Assembly (NCBI GenBank): GCA_003550325.1
Contig: QKWP01000621.1
Location: forward strand, 23,624 to 87,623
Length of the DNA: 64,000 nt
Direction of reading: 5' to 3'
DNA from: Gigaspora rosea
Taxonomy: Eukaryota > Glomeromycota > Glomeromycetes > Diversisporales > Gigasporaceae
The notes under the pieces are model-generated. The model had not been told where the DNA came from. It worked only from the letters and a program-made list of their open reading frames with translations, and did no database searches. Within the stretch, counting starts at the first letter, position 1, and each line of letters starts with the position of its first letter. Made by a program: the position numbers and the translations under genes. Shown piece after piece: positions 38,385 through 50,440 of this stretch.

Positions 38385-40550
38385 TGGTTATAGATTTTAA
38401 AATTAAATGCCAAATTTGTTGCAAAGAATGTGAAATTATTATAGAGATTTCAAATAAAAAAATGATATTTGTTTTTCAAAAGTGGTAGCTGCAGGTGGAT
38501 TAGGGGCTGGAGTTTCTTGGCATGCTGTGCAAAGTTTTTTGGCAACTATCAGCATTACATCACAATGTTCCAAAACAATTTATCATAATTATCAAAATAA
38601 TCTTTTTCAAAAATTAACGAATTAGCAAAATCATCAACAAACGATGCAATTATCAAATGTATTAAACACATTGAACAATCACTTACCAATCAAGTTAATC
38701 CAACTAAATTAGAGTTATATGAGTATAAAAAAATTTTTTCAATAAGTTTTGATGTATCGTGGTCGCATAAAAGAAATGCCAAACAGGCAAGTGGTAAATT
38801 TATATGCCATTTGAAATTGAAGATAAGACTAATAAGAATTTTGCTACCAAACTGATAAATAATTATTAATAATAAGTATTAATTCTATTCAGAAATATAA
38901 AATTTAAAAATATTTTGCTCAAAGAAAAAAAAATTTTTTTAATATCAAGTATGGTCCGGAGCGAAAAGGTTCATACCTCAAAAATGAATTTAATTTTTGT
39001 ACTTAAATAGCTTAATAAATTATAATTAAATGTTTTTAATTTTTTTATATAAAATAAAGTAGGTTATAATTTATCTTTTTGTATAATTTTTATTATAATA
39101 ATATAGTTTTATTTTAACAATTCATTATATATAACTTTTTGAATTGAGTAAAAAAAAAAAGTTTTTTTAGAAAAAAATCTATTTTAACCATTTTCGCAAA
39201 CATTATGCAGTTTTATAAGTTTGTATTACGCAAGTGCATTAGTGTGCATATAATAAACATACAGTTAAAATTTGGGCAAAATTGGATCACTAGTTGTTAA
39301 AAAATTGGCTATTAAAGTCAAGTAATTATATTTTTTTACTATATAAAATATATAAAAATTACTATTAAATTTATATAGTAAATTTTACAATTGATTTTTT
39401 AAGAAAGTTAGCATAAATAAAACTTTAAATTTTATCAAAAAAGTTATTAAAAATTTTATATTTTTAATAATCCAAATACTAGTCACTTTTAATAAATTAA
39501 AAATTTTAAAAATTATTTTGTAAAAAAAAAAGTTTACTAATAACTATTTGAGGTACAAACCTTTTTGCACCAGACCATATCTAAAAAATATAAATATATG
39601 CGAATTAGTATTTATAAAAAATTTTTAATTTTAATAAAAAAAAGACTATTATAAACCAATTATCGCCTTTCAAACCATACAAAAATCTCAGCTGTATAAA
39701 AATAAAACAACAGAAGAAGATTATATTATTTTTTAAAGAAATCATAATCAAAGTTTGCAGCACATGGAGCATGCTTTCCTTAATAAAACAGTTAGCAAAA
39801 TAAATTCTATATTAGAAAAACAAGATATTTAATTAATATATGCATTGACGGTAACCTTGATACAAACAAAACTCTTGCAGATATTTCATTAGTTAATCAA
39901 ATTTTTGCTGACTTAAAACACATTACAAAGAATATTAGAAAAGCATTAAGTATATTATGTTTTTTTAATATATATACCTGTAATTTAATTATCTAAGTTT
40001 AAATATATTATACTAACTTCTAATTAGCATCCAAAATAAATTATCATTGGCATTTGTACAAGCAATATATTATAAAACATTTTACTAGTTGTATTTTCGC
40101 GGCTAGATTACGAAAAAAAGATTAAGAATTAATAAGTCTGTCTGAAAAAGAATTACAAGAGATGCAAATTGAAAGTCTTATAAATCACTTATGTGGTAAT
40201 CATGCAAATTGTTGGCCTGAAGTATGCTGAATTCGTGATAATCCTGAGATCACTTTGTCATTATCTACATTTCAAAGAATGTTGAATACTGATATTGAAA
40301 GTTTTTGGCCTATGTTAAAATCTATTTTTCGTTTGCCCAGAAGGACAAGGATTAATAACAGATTTTAGAACTTCAACAAATGAGGCTTTTAATAGAGTCA
40401 AACTTGTTTCCTTGACAAGAAAATAGATTATTGGAGTTCTTATGAAACCCAACATGTGTTAGCTGGTTTTCATTATAATAAAGATTATTCGACAGTTTTG
40501 CAAAGTCTCTGCAAAAACTATATGTTAGTTGAATTTAGCAGGGAAGATCT
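38385..40550 (+). pseudogene. Mutator-like DDE transposase, decayed
   Basis: Across frames: C-Q-I-C-C-K-E-C at 38410-38435, G-G-L-G-A-G-V-S-W-H-A near 38495, F-S-I-S-F-D-V-S-W-S-H-K-R-N-A-K-Q-A-S-G near 38735-38795, Q-H-M-E-H-A-F-L near 39760, C-I-D-G-N-L-D-T-N-K-T-L-A near 39842 and D-L-K-H-I-T-K-N-I-R-K near 39913, then E-L-Q-E-M, C-G-N-H near 40192-40206 and F-Q-R-M-L-N. The FDVSW and IDGxLDTNKTL acidic motifs and the Q-M-E-H-A segment fit the eukaryotic Mutator-like transposase superfamily. Two MITEs (38952-39577; 40553-40819) interrupt or border it. Stops and shifts throughout. Confidence 0.5.
38952..39577. mobile_element. 626-bp Tc1/mariner-type MITE
   Basis: TA at 38950-38951 and 39578-39579. 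Ends TGGTCCGGAGCGAAAAGGTT and, opposite strand, TGGTCTGGTGCAAAAAGGTT. AT-rich interior without genes. A second member starts at 63711 and leaves the window. Sits inside the Mutator-like pseudogene. Confidence 0.75.
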
Positions 40551-40552
40551 AT

Positions 40553-40819
40553 CACTGGTCAAAATTAAAACATTCAGTAATAAATTAGCAATAATTCAGT
40601 AACAATTCAGTAGACATTTAGCAACTATTCAGGTACCGATTCCTGCCAATCAGTTGCCACTCAGCTACTATTCAGTAAAAATTCAGTAATATATTACTAA
40701 ATTTTTACTGAATGGTAGCTGAATGGCAGGAATCGGTACCTGAATGGTTGCTGAATGTTTACTGAATTGTTACTGAATTATTGCTGATTTATTACCGAAT
40801 GTTTTAATTTTGACCAGTG
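40553..40819. mobile_element. 267-bp foldback MITE with ATTCAGTAA repeats
   Basis: CACTGGTCAAAATTAAAACA occurs at both ends in opposite orientation. The arms (about 120 bp) continue as an almost perfect palindrome through GGTACCGATTCCTGCC and are filled with 8-11 bp ATTCAGTAA / ATTCAGCAA repeats. Flanks are TA-rich, fitting Tc1/mariner. No coding capacity. Confidence 0.8.
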
Positions 40820-41034
40820 TATATAATATTAATAAAATCAGTAATAAATGAAAAAATCAAAGATCACAGAACAAGATAGCAATTATAAATTGGAATACGG
40901 CACAATCTAAAAAATATACAAATGATAAAAAGAAGTTAAATGGATTTAATTTTGACTATATAAAATAAAGCAATATAATTTTTAAAACTTATCATTTTAA
41001 TATAAAATCGATTTGTAAGAAGCTGGTTCTATAC

Positions 41035-41460
41035 AAGTATTATGCTAAAGAGCAGCTACGAAATTACACCTTTTATCCATCATTTGGACCTCTAATTTAT
41101 GACTTTGAAGGCCATATTAGATGTAAAGGGTGCCAAGTATTTAAAAAATATATGTGATCTGGATTCTGTAAATTGTGCTGGGCCTATATAGCTCATAGTT
41201 GATCGGATTGAATTTTTGATGAATTAGAAAAAATGCCTAATTTAGAATGCGTGCAAATGTCAATAAGTGATATCATAATACTTATTGCTACAAAAATATT
41301 TAATTTCAAAAATCTGCGAGAAAGCCAAGAACAAATGATTATAAATTATTGTGAATATAAAAAGGATACATTTTTAGTGATGAAAACAGAGGGTAGAAAA
41401 ACCTTCTTTTTTTTAACAATTTTATTAATAAAAAACTTTATTATAGTCACCAATTTTTAA
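41035..41460 (+). pseudogene. RecQ-like helicase, N-terminal remnant
   Basis: The frame at 41233-41460 contains I-F-N-F-K-N-L-R-E-S-Q-E-Q-M-I, then D-T-F-L-V-M-K-T-E-G-R-K-T, aligning with the RecQ start F-x-x-F-R-x-x-Q and motif I (M-P-T-G-G-G-K-S), with the Walker glycines degraded. Upstream, C-K-G-C and C-K-L-C pairs near 41130-41180 could be a zinc element. RecQ helicases unwind DNA 3'-5'. The rest is missing; a possible C-terminal piece lies beyond the hAT element at 49.5 kb. Confidence 0.5.
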
Positions 41461-41554
41461 CTAAATACGGATTATAAAATCTGATTGGCCAATTTTCATA
41501 TTCACGTATATTTAAAATTATTTATTAAAGCTTCTTAAAGGTTTGACAGCAAAT

Positions 41555-41684
41555 AACTTTTGATCTAATGATCTGATTTAGATAAAAACAACTACCAAAA
41601 TGTTTGTCTCAATGAGACGATTCTAATGAGCCCAAAATTGTTAAAATTGAATCACACGTTCCTGAGATCGTTAAGGATTTGTAT
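41555..41684. repeat. Left half of palindromic element split by hAT
   Basis: ACTACCAAAATG, TCTCAATGAGACGATTCTAA and AGCCCAAAATTG match the unit of the 24564-25463 element, ending in ATTTGTAT at 41677-41684. In the intact element the same ATTTGTAT occurs at 25010-25017, next to the palindrome centre. Confidence 0.7.
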
Positions 41685-41689
41685 TAGTG

Positions 41690-41775
41690 TTTCAAGCCAA
41701 TTAGGCTAGCCGCTTAGCCAGCCACTTAGCCGCTTAGCCAGCTAGTAATCTTGTTAGCTGGCTAATAAGGTTATT
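41690..41775. repeat. hAT subterminal repeats, left
   Basis: Five or more copies of GCTTAGCC or close variants (GCTAGCC, ACTTAGCC, GTTAGCTGGCTAA). Matching sites lie at about 49148-49215 (GGCTAAGCCG, GGCTTAGCC). Confidence 0.75.
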
Positions 41776-43200
41776 ATTAAAAAATTAATATACTTAATAT
41801 AATTAATCATTTATTTACCAGTCAAATTAAATACAGGTTTTTATTCTAAAATTTACTATATTTAAATTATGTAATTGTATCTTCACATAACTAAATTTCG
41901 AACCTCATGAATCGTTTTTAAATTATATAAAACTTTTATATCCCAAAAATTTTCTTTTGTATTTCTTATTAATTGTTACTAGTGTTAATAAATAAGTCAT
42001 ACATAGTACGTATATGTGTCGATAAGATTTATCGGCATTGAAATTTAACTATAATAGTTTTTTTATTCATTTTCTAGTACTCTAGCTAAAAAATCCTAGA
42101 TTATATGCTAGATATATTTAGTAAAAAATATGAGAGTATCGAGTCTTAATTTAGCAAAACATTAGTAAAGAAAATGAAGTGCTTGACGCATGATATTAAT
42201 AAGATTATACTCGCAGCTTAAAACCTGTTATGATAAATGCATGTAATGCTTTTACATATTTGATAGTTTACGCCTTACAGGATACAATTTCTAATAGCAA
42301 TGTAAAAGTGTTACAGGTTTTACTTGACAACACCCTTATCATGTTTATTAATGCCCATTTTTTGTCATCTTTATTAGTTATTCGTGTGCCTGCTTACAAT
42401 ATGAATTGCACGGTTCTAAGATTGATACTTGTTTTTAAGATAAAGTTGAGTAAGTTAAATACGTAATAAAAATGACATACATAATACAATAAACTACTTA
42501 ATTTTGAGTTATGCTATAGTAGTGCAAAAAACATCAATTATCCTTTATTTAATTTGGCTAGATATTCACACGAAAAATTGCTACTATTTTCAAATAAAAA
42601 ATTGATTCTGACATGAATGATTTATTCATTACCAGCTCATATACTTGTTACTTATGTAAAACAAGCATAGCTTATTTAATTATAGAAATAGTATAATCCT
42701 TTTCTGTAAAGTAAGTAAAGTAATAATAGCGATAGATAATAAAAAATACTTAACTGTATAATGATTGTTCATGATAATTGTTAATCCTATTGAAGAAAGT
42801 ATTAATCCTCTATTAGCTTTTTAATTTTTAATTAGAGCTACACTCATAATAACTATCAAACGAGCATAACCAAAAAAAAGCAATTCTTGATTATTAGTAT
42901 TAGATATTTTGCTTTGCAGAATATGGACTTATCTGCTTTAAAAAAATTTGATCCGATAATAAATTTTTTTATACTTACACAAATACTTTATAATTAATTA
43001 TAATATTTTAGTCGCTTTACCTCAATTAAAGATAAACTATTTTCTGTAAAATGAAATGCTCAAAATTCAACAATTCCTGCTTTTTCTTGGTTTCGAATCA
43101 CATTACTTTTTAATCTTTTATAATCTAAATTATTTATAAAAATTGAAGTGAAAATATATTAGTTATAAGGTTATTATCAAATTCAAAAAAAAATTTTATA
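41776..43200. other. AT-rich interior of hAT, no gene called
   Basis: Holds only short frames such as 42230-42466. Nothing with family landmarks. Confidence 0.4.
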
Positions 43201-43219
43201 CGTATATTATTTTTTCTTC

Positions 43220-43600
43220 ATGGATTCTCAAGATGATGATTCTTTTACATCATCTTTTACACGATCAAATTCACTACAAACTTGCAATAGCTTAAATAGA
43301 GTTTAGAAAATGATGAAAAATATGATAGTTTGGATTATTCGAGTTCAGAAGCTGATGAAGAAATATAAGTTTCAACATCGGCTGCTGTATCTGAAAATAA
43401 GGCAGGTTCAAAAATCTAGTTGAAAAAGAAAGCCTTCATGGACAATAAAATTTTTTGATGCTTATAGACTTGAAAAAAAAGAAAATGTAATATTTTAGTC
43501 AGTTCAAGTAAAGGAAAAATTAAATGTGGTCATTCTTTTAATATTCAAACTGCTACAAGCAATCTTGCATCACATTTATGTACTGTTTATCAAATTAACA
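43220..43600 (+). pseudogene. hAT transposase N-terminal part (BED finger)
   Basis: From ATG 43220 an acidic Ser/Asp-rich leader (MDSQDDDSFTSSFTRSNS) is followed, with frame changes near 43295 and 43430, by R-K-P-S-W-T-I-K-F-F-D-A-Y, C-G-H-S-F-N-I-Q-T-A-T-S-N-L-A-S-H-L. The W...C...T-S-N-L-x-x-H-L pattern is a BED-type zinc finger, the usual N-terminal DNA-binding domain of hAT transposases. It would precede the catalytic part at 47.2 kb; the intervening ~3.5 kb is an intron or later insertions. Confidence 0.6.
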
Positions 43601-44024
43601 AGTTATGCGCCTGCTCATGTACTGGGAGTGTGGTTATCTATACTTTTTTTATATTCTGGTTGATTTAGTATTGTTGTAGTGTTGTTATTCTAAAATGCTA
43701 GTAGGTATTTTAACTTTTGATTTCTATTTTATCGTGTAGCAATTCTTTTTTGTTTTAGTGGAATAATGAGATTTGATCTCATTCTAATAGTTTTTGCTGT
43801 ATTTTGGTTTAATTTTAAGTGATTGGGTTCTGATTAATTTTGAAATTTGTGATGTAATGTTAAGTAGTAATAAAAGAATCACAATTAGAGGTATGAATAG
43901 GTTCTTTATATTTTAGTTTTTTTTAATCGTTTTCTGGTCTTTAAGTAATTTGTTAAGGGTGGAGTTCCAATTAAGGTCAATTTGTCATCCATTTATCTGA
44001 TAAGCTATTACAATCGATGGGAGA

Positions 44025-44625
44025 GCTTATAGGATTTTGGACCAATTTAGTGGTTAAGGTTAAATAGTTTAAATTAATAAACTAATACACATAATTAGAG
44101 ATTATAGAGTTTCTCTTTATTAGAAAAATTTATATGTCAGATTATTACAATAATTCTAAATACTATCCATAATAATTGACAATCGTTCTAATAATTGTTC
44201 TTTCTTTCACGAACTGAAACTACACCTTTAATTTCTTTGAGATTTTTAATTTCTAGCTTGGAGCTTAGGAATTGGAATGCCTAAGTTTTTTTTAATCATT
44301 TAATCATTTTAATCGTTTAACCGTTTAATTTAACTAGCATTAAAATAATTCTGGCCTTCTCCAACTTAATTTTGCTTGGAACTATAGAGCAATTTTAAAT
44401 GGTTAAATGGTTCCAATCACTCCCTATTGGAGCTTCATTCTTTCGATTAGAGTTTAATCACCTACTTAGAGCTTCAGTCTCTCGATTAGAGCTTTAATTA
44501 TTTGATTGGAGTCTTAATCACCCGCTTAAAACTTCAATCTCTTGATTGAAGCAACCATATTACAAGCCATACCAAAATAAGAAATTCAAAAATAACAACA
44601 GTGATAAAAAAAAATGAAACAAAAA
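44025..44625. repeat. Direct repeat copy A, LTR-like
   Basis: GAGCTTATAGGATTTTGGAC..., TTTCTCTTTATTAG, CACGAACTGAAACTACACC and a tail of ~26 bp repeats around GAGCTTCA-TCTCTCGATT, then TACCAAAATAAGAAATTC. Matches copy B at 44848 in order, plus ~200 bp extra. Might be an LTR. Confidence 0.5.
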
Positions 44626-44847
44626 AATTGAGAATGATACCGGATATCTGTTTTTTTAATTCGAATATCTGAATGGATTTACTGAAACTTCTGACCAGAA
44701 TCACATGATTTTAGTACCATTTAATGAGATGAATCAAATGGTAAAAAATCATGTGATCTTGGTTGATAATTCATAAGATAATTGGTCACTAGATGTTCAA
44801 GAAGTTAGCCCTAGAATAATCAAATTCAGAGTTGAACATTGTTACTG

Positions 44848-45215
44848 AGCTTATAGGGTTTTGAACCAATTTAGCTTTGATTGTGAGCAAATAGTAAGTA
44901 AGATTAAATTATTTAAACTGATAAATTAACACATATAATTACAGGTTATAGGGTTTCTCTTTGTTAACATAAATCAATATATTGGTTTGTTATAGTAATA
45001 CTAAATATTATTAACAATTGTTTTAATTACCTTTCACAGACTGAAACTATACCCTTATAATATATCTTTAATTTGAATAGGAGCTTCAATCTCTCGATTG
45101 GAGCTTTAATCTCTCAATTGAAGCTTTAATCTTTCAGAACTTTAATCACCCAACTGTGTTACAAACTATATCAAAATAAGAATTCATAAAATAAAGACAA
45201 TAATAAAATTATATA
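44848..45215. repeat. Direct repeat copy B, LTR-like
   Basis: GAGCTTATAGGGTTTTGAAC, TTTCTCTTTGTTAAC, CACAGACTGAAACTATACC, GGAGCTTCAATCTCTCGATT repeats and ATCAAAATAAGAATTC repeat the layout of copy A. Only ~220 bp separates A and B, so any internal region is gone. Confidence 0.5.
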
Positions 45216-47150
45216 AAACCAAAAAAAATCAAGCATGCATTATTTCTCACTTGGAAAGATGAGCTCCAGTGAATCACCTATTCCATTCTTCCTTTTTAAT
45301 TGTATGTATATAGTTGGAGGTGCAGCCTTATTAGTCCAAGTGATTTCTTTGGGTCAAGTGTAAAAGAACCACAAGGTGTTTTTGGAATTTGTTTAAGATT
45401 TTTTTGACTATATGATGTCCTTATGTTCATCCACTTTTCACAGTCACCACAATTATTTTCGTAAATAGATGCTACATCAGATCACCAGGTCCATTTCTAC
45501 TAGATTGTATTACTATTATAGGGTAATTTATCAAATACAACTCCATCATTATTACAGAAAAAATCCCAGTGCCCTTTATTTAATTCTGACTTTCTGATCA
45601 ATCAAAATCATCCAATCAGCTTTGTCTTAAAGGTAAATTATTGTTATTATTCTTACATTCTGTCAGTTTCATGATATTAATTTTTTTGCTAGTATGTTTT
45701 TCTATACCTGATAACTTATTGTGAGTGAAACTTTATCCAACTAAATATCATTATTGATCTGACCATTCTCTTTATTAACTTTCAAAATAATACTTAACTT
45801 ACTACATGATGTTATTTTAACCTTTTGTTCCTTACATATGGTTACCTTTATCTGAGTTTTTAAACAATTCGACCTTCAATTAGCTCAGGTTTACTAACAT
45901 TGCTGAGTTAAAGTCATGAAAGAAGGTGTATTACTTAGATAGCATTGTTTTATATATCGTATAACAATAAGTAGGTCTTAAAAATAGTTATGTATGCACT
46001 GTGAGGTTTAAGGTTGATGATTTTAATCTAAATTTGGGCTAGGTAGCTGATTCATAGCCAAAATTCCAGATGTAAAGTATATGGGCTTATGCTATGTTGG
46101 GTATAAATAAGGTTTTTAGGGTTAAATTGGGGTTATTGTTTATTGGTGAGTTAGGTAAAAACTATGAATTGTGATTTTTTTAGTCTCTCTTTTTATTAAC
46201 TCAAGTATTTTATTATACATTTTTAATATATAACAGTTCAAGACCACTATCTTAAGTTTCAAACCACTTCTGGTAGTCCCAGACCATGGATCTATGGTTT
46301 TGAACCATTGTTCGTGATCCAGAACTTAGATCCGGGGTCCAAAACCACTACCTATCTTAGTCATATACTAAAAAAGAAAACATATTGTTAAGGGCAAAAT
46401 ACCCTAACTATGTTCAGGGCAGAATTACACAAAAGAAAAATAAAATAAAATAAAGTTTACAATACCGAATATCTATAAATAGTTAAACAGATAATGGGTT
46501 TGAACTCTTTTCATAGTGTTAATGTTCAAGAGGCGTGCATGTTTTAAAACATCAATAAAGTGAAAAAAAATAGTACATATGAATGAATAGCATTTTTATC
46601 GATTATTGAGCTTTTTGAACTAAAATTAATTTTTACCTAATACAGGTTAGAAAATTTTTTATATTGGTAATTAAAATATACAATATTTTTATTAATTTAT
46701 TCATGCATTTTAATAATAATGGATCTCCTTTTTAATTGTTACTATTTATATATATATATATATATTTACCAATTAAGGTTAGGTAATTGTCCTATATTTA
46801 GTAATTAAGATATGCATTATTTTATTCGTGCGAAAAAATTGGACTTCCTTTTTTAATCGTCATTTGCAATTTATTATATATATACAACCGATGTTTGATA
46901 AGCGAAAAATTTTGAGAGCGCTTGAGCTTGCGCAGCGCTTCGCATGCACTGCTCTTACACAAGTGCAATCGCAAGCACAAGCACACGCAAGAGAATTGAA
47001 TATAGACTACAATCAGTTGAAATTTGTGAAACCTAAAATTTCCAAAAAAAGTTAAGTCAAAAAAAATCAATTGCCAAAAATAAATATCAATACAACTAAA
47101 ATTTAACAGAAAAGTAAATTTAGAGTAACACCAAGCGTTAACAATTATTT
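45216..47150. other. Non-coding interior of hAT
   Basis: No gene called. Includes palindromic GGTTTTGAACCA at about 46297-46308, a ~115 bp tandem duplication (about 46640-46740 and 46775-46875) and a TA microsatellite at 46747-46766. The short frames at 46822-47070 are shadows of a CGCAAG-rich stretch. Confidence 0.35.
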
Positions 47151-47173
47151 CTAAGCTCTAATAAGCCAGATAT

Positions 47174-48841
47174 TTGAAAGCTTTATCCTCATTAATTCAA
47201 ACTAATCAGCCAACAATTGAACAAACTTTAAATAAAGTCACTCCTCTATCTGAAAAAAAACAAACTCGAATTACATATCAACTTATTTCTTGGTTAATCG
47301 ATGATTTGCAAGCATTTCATGTTCTTAATAATGAGAAATTTCGTGATTTGATACATGAATGTGAACCCCGATTCCAGTTTCCATGTATTGATCAAGTAAA
47401 ACAAAAAATTTCATTATTGGTTATGTTCAGTGAAACAAATTTAAAAAATTTAATGAAAGAAACACTTATTTTCTTTAATTTTACTACAGATTTGTGGACT
47501 CAGTTCCATACACCCTATATTGGAGTAACAATACATTGGCTTTTAGATAATTATGTTCTTTATCAAGCACTTTTAACAATTCAAAAATTTCCTTACCCGC
47601 ATATAGCCAATGAAATTGAAGATTTTCTTCGTGATTTATTTGTAAAGTGGGATATTTCAGATAAACTATTTAGAGGGTCAACTAATAATGCCGCTGCGAT
47701 GGTAAAAGCTTGCAATCATCTTCATATGTTTCATATTGGCTGTATGGCCCACACATTGCATCTTTTGGTTAAAGATGGATTAAAAAAAATTGATACATTA
47801 ATTACAAAGGCAAAACAGCTAAATAGCTTTTTATATAATCGGGATAAATATAATAATCAATTAATGAATCATTTTAAAAAACAACATTCTGAATTACAAG
47901 AGCTTCGACCAATTAGTAGTGATACTGCTACGAGATGGAACTCCACTTACTTGCTTCTTAAACAGCTTTTACTTTTTCGTTATCCTGCACAACACTTAGC
48001 CTAGCAATTACAAAATGATATCAATTGACAAGTAAGAAATGATGGTGATGCATTAGATGATCTTCTCTTAGATAATTACGAATGGCAGTGTCTAGATGAA
48101 TTGGTTTTACTTCTCAAACCATTTGCACAATCTATTACATTCATGGGAGGCAGTCAATATCCAACGATAGGTATGATGTATCCAACTATTCGAAAACTTA
48201 TTCAATATCTTGATGATATTTATATCAAGCTTACTACGTCTAAAATTCAAGATGTTTGTGAAATTATGAATGAATCAATGCTAAAACGTTGGGATCAACC
48301 AAAAGAAGTAGGATTAATTGCATCATACTTGGATCCTCGTTTTAAAAATTTATGTTTTTTAAGCCCTTTAGAAAAAATAGAAACCATTAATTTGCTTTGT
48401 ACAAAAATTACAAACTTATTTGAGTTGTCTGCTTTTACTACTTCTAATATTCCTATTCAAAACACACATGAACATATGATGAGTAAGTTTTTTGATGATA
48501 ATGATACTGACACACATTTATCATCTTTAGATGTCGAATTGCAATTATATGATAGTTTACCTTTAGTTCCTAAGTACAATTTGGATCACCCTGAATATAA
48601 AAAAGATAATACACTTTTATTTTGGTGTAAATATGCAAAATCATTACTACTACTTGCATCTCAAGCAAGAATTTACTTGTCCATATCTGCAACGTCAGTT
48701 CCTTCTGAACGTCTTTTTTCAGACGCGGGAAATGTACTGACTGATAAACGTAATAGGCTTCATCCAAATCAGGTACACGATCTTTTATTTTTAAAAGAAA
48801 ATTCTAAGCTTTTTAATTGCTATCCAGGGTTGGAAATTTAG
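47174..48841 (+). pseudogene. hAT transposase catalytic region, two stops
   Basis: One continuous frame, broken only by TAG (48002-48004) and TGA (48029-48031). Landmarks: F-T-T-D-L-W-T near 47481 (first Asp), Y-I-G-V-T-I-H-W, T-N-N-A-A-A-M-V-K-A-C near 47680 (second Asp position is Asn), C-M-A-H-T-L-H-L-L near 47740, R-W-N-S-T near 47936, and the C-terminal dimerisation motif S-V-P-S-E-R-L-F-S-D-A-G-N-V-L-T-D-K-R-N-R-L near 48690-48760. Closest to ZBED/hobo-type fungal hATs. About 555 codons. Confidence 0.85.
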
Positions 48842-49222
48842 AATATAAAATTTAAAAGCAGAAAGTAAAAATTTATTTTTTTTTTAAATTGTGAGGCATA
48901 GTTATATTAGAAAGACTAATTGTTTTCAACTTAATATTATATTTAGTATTTAGGAAGGTCTAATTACTTTCAGTGGGTTACTAGATTTTTAATGAAGATA
49001 TTAACGTAAATGGGTTTTAAATTAGCATGGTTAAAAGGCTAATATATATATATATCGATGTATATTTTTTTACATATAAAATAAAATTTATATATATTAT
49101 GACTTCGATCAATAAAAAAAATTATAATTTTTTATTTTATAAAAAAATGGCTAAGCCGCTAGGCCAATAAAATTTTAACGGCTTAGCCAAGCCAGAAAAT
49201 TTTAATCGGCTTAGAACACTAA

Positions 49223-49400
49223 TTTGTATCACTTTGCATGTTTAAGAATTGATTAAATTTAAACATCTGAATGAAATAGTCTTAATAATCTTAGTATTTG
49301 TGATTAAATTTGTATGGGTTTGGACTTTTTAGAATCATCTCATTAAGTCAAACACTCTGGTAGTTGTTTTATCCAAATTGGGCCACTGGATTAAATTTTT
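49223..49400. repeat. Right half of palindromic element split by hAT
   Basis: Starts with the ATTTGTAT duplication and continues to TTTTAGAATCATCTCATTAAG, CTCTGGTAGTTGTTTTATCC and GGGCCACTGGATTA, which mirror the left half at 41555-41684 and the right arm of the 24.6 kb element (GGTAGTTAAATCATCC, GGCCAGTGGATCA). Confidence 0.65.
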
Positions 49401-49515
49401 TAATAGTATTTCAAATATGTGCAAATATATTACTTACTTTGATCACATGACCATAATGAGGTATTTTATTTATAGTCATACCTCTTTATAATCACCAAAA
49501 TAGGGTGCGACGGAC

Positions 49516-49792
49516 TTGGTGATTATAGAAAGGGATGACTGTATTACATGTCGTAGAGATTTTAACGGCAACTTATGATCACCAAATCATACCTTCTGAT
49601 GTTATAGGAGTATTTAGAAGGTTAAATACAGCTAGATTGAGAAAATTTGGATATCAACAGTTAGGAGAATTTTATAATCAACAAAACATTAAAAAATCAA
49701 GAAAGCCAAAGTTACTAAGTACCACTGAACTTGTGGAATTTGCACTTCAAGACTTGGTTAGAAGAGGCTTAGTCTTGCAAGATATAATTTAA
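49516..49792 (+). pseudogene. Possible RecQ-like C-terminal remnant
   Basis: D-C-I-T-C-R-R then, after a shift, 80 codons with I-I-P-S-D-V-I-G-V-F-R-R-L-N, L-G-E-F-Y-N-Q and L-V-E-F-A-L-Q-D-L-V-R-R-G-L-V, ending TAA. The final winged-helix-like segment resembles the end of RecQ-family proteins. It lies just beyond the hAT-split palindrome while the RecQ-like start lies just before it, so both may belong to one gene that lost its centre. Weak on its own. Confidence 0.35.
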
Positions 49793-49799
49793 AAGTTTA

Positions 49800-50135
49800 A
49801 AAACTTGTCATTATCCGGTAAAATCATATGATCATGAAATTATTTCTTGTTATTTTTTCATGTGTTACGATGTAAACAAATTCAAACAGCTGTAACTCCC
49901 TACGAATCATGATCAGATTGGCGAATACGGTAATTTGACAAATGATTGGCTTCACATGCCACAGAGTGGCACGTGCCAAATTACCTATTTTTTCCCAATA
50001 ATGTATATTTATGCTTTAAGCTATCCAATAACATATTAGGCGAAATCAATATTAATAAATAATGGAATATTTAATTAACTTGAAATATAAGCTTTATAAA
50101 TACATGCTTTTATTCATTTATTTGTTCGAGTGAGA
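49800..50135. other. Spacer
   Basis: AT-rich; ATGCCACAGAGTGGCACGTGCC near 49955-49976 is the only notable motif (GGCACGTGCC palindrome). Confidence 0.3.
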
Positions 50136-50139
50136 AAAT

Positions 50140-50440
50140 AATGTAAAATGAAACGATGTTTACATAAAGACGATGAATACGATTTAATTGTGCATATTAA
50201 GGAGATATATTTCCTATTTCGCTTCTAACCTTAACGTCTTAACATAAAACATCTTGCTTATTTGGTTTCCTTTTTAAGTTAATTAATGTGAAATGAAAAA
50301 AATGCATACATAAAATCGATGAATACGATGCAATTGTGCGCATTAATGAGATATATTTCCTATTTTGTTTCTAACCTTTATGTCTTAATATAAAACATCT
50401 ATTTTTGTTGTTTATTTGGTTTCCTTTTTTTTAAGTTAAT
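50140..50440. repeat. Tandem duplication, ~150 bp x 2
   Basis: Both units carry GATGAATACGAT, AATTGTGC, GAGATATATTTCCTATTT, TAAAACATCT and TTATTTGGTTTCCTTTTT in the same order. Confidence 0.7.

Larger units (their letters stand above)
41685..49222 (+). mobile_element. hAT transposon, 7.5 kb
   Basis: Perfect 8 bp duplication ATTTGTAT at 41677-41684 and 49223-49230. Ends TAGTGTTTCAAGCC and, opposite strand, TAGTGTTCTAAGCC fit the hAT TAGNG terminus. Subterminal GGCTTAGCC/GCTTAGCC copies at both ends are likely transposase sites. It encodes a BED-finger start at 43.2 kb and a hAT transposase at 47.2-48.8 kb on the plus strand, separated by ~3.5 kb with LTR-like direct repeats. Transposase has two in-frame stops, so it is non-autonomous now. 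Confidence 0.9.

Noticed and set aside
46822..47070. Overlapping frames on both strands before the hAT transposase
   Set aside because: A CGCAAG-rich stretch leaves both strands open; neither shows hAT landmarks.
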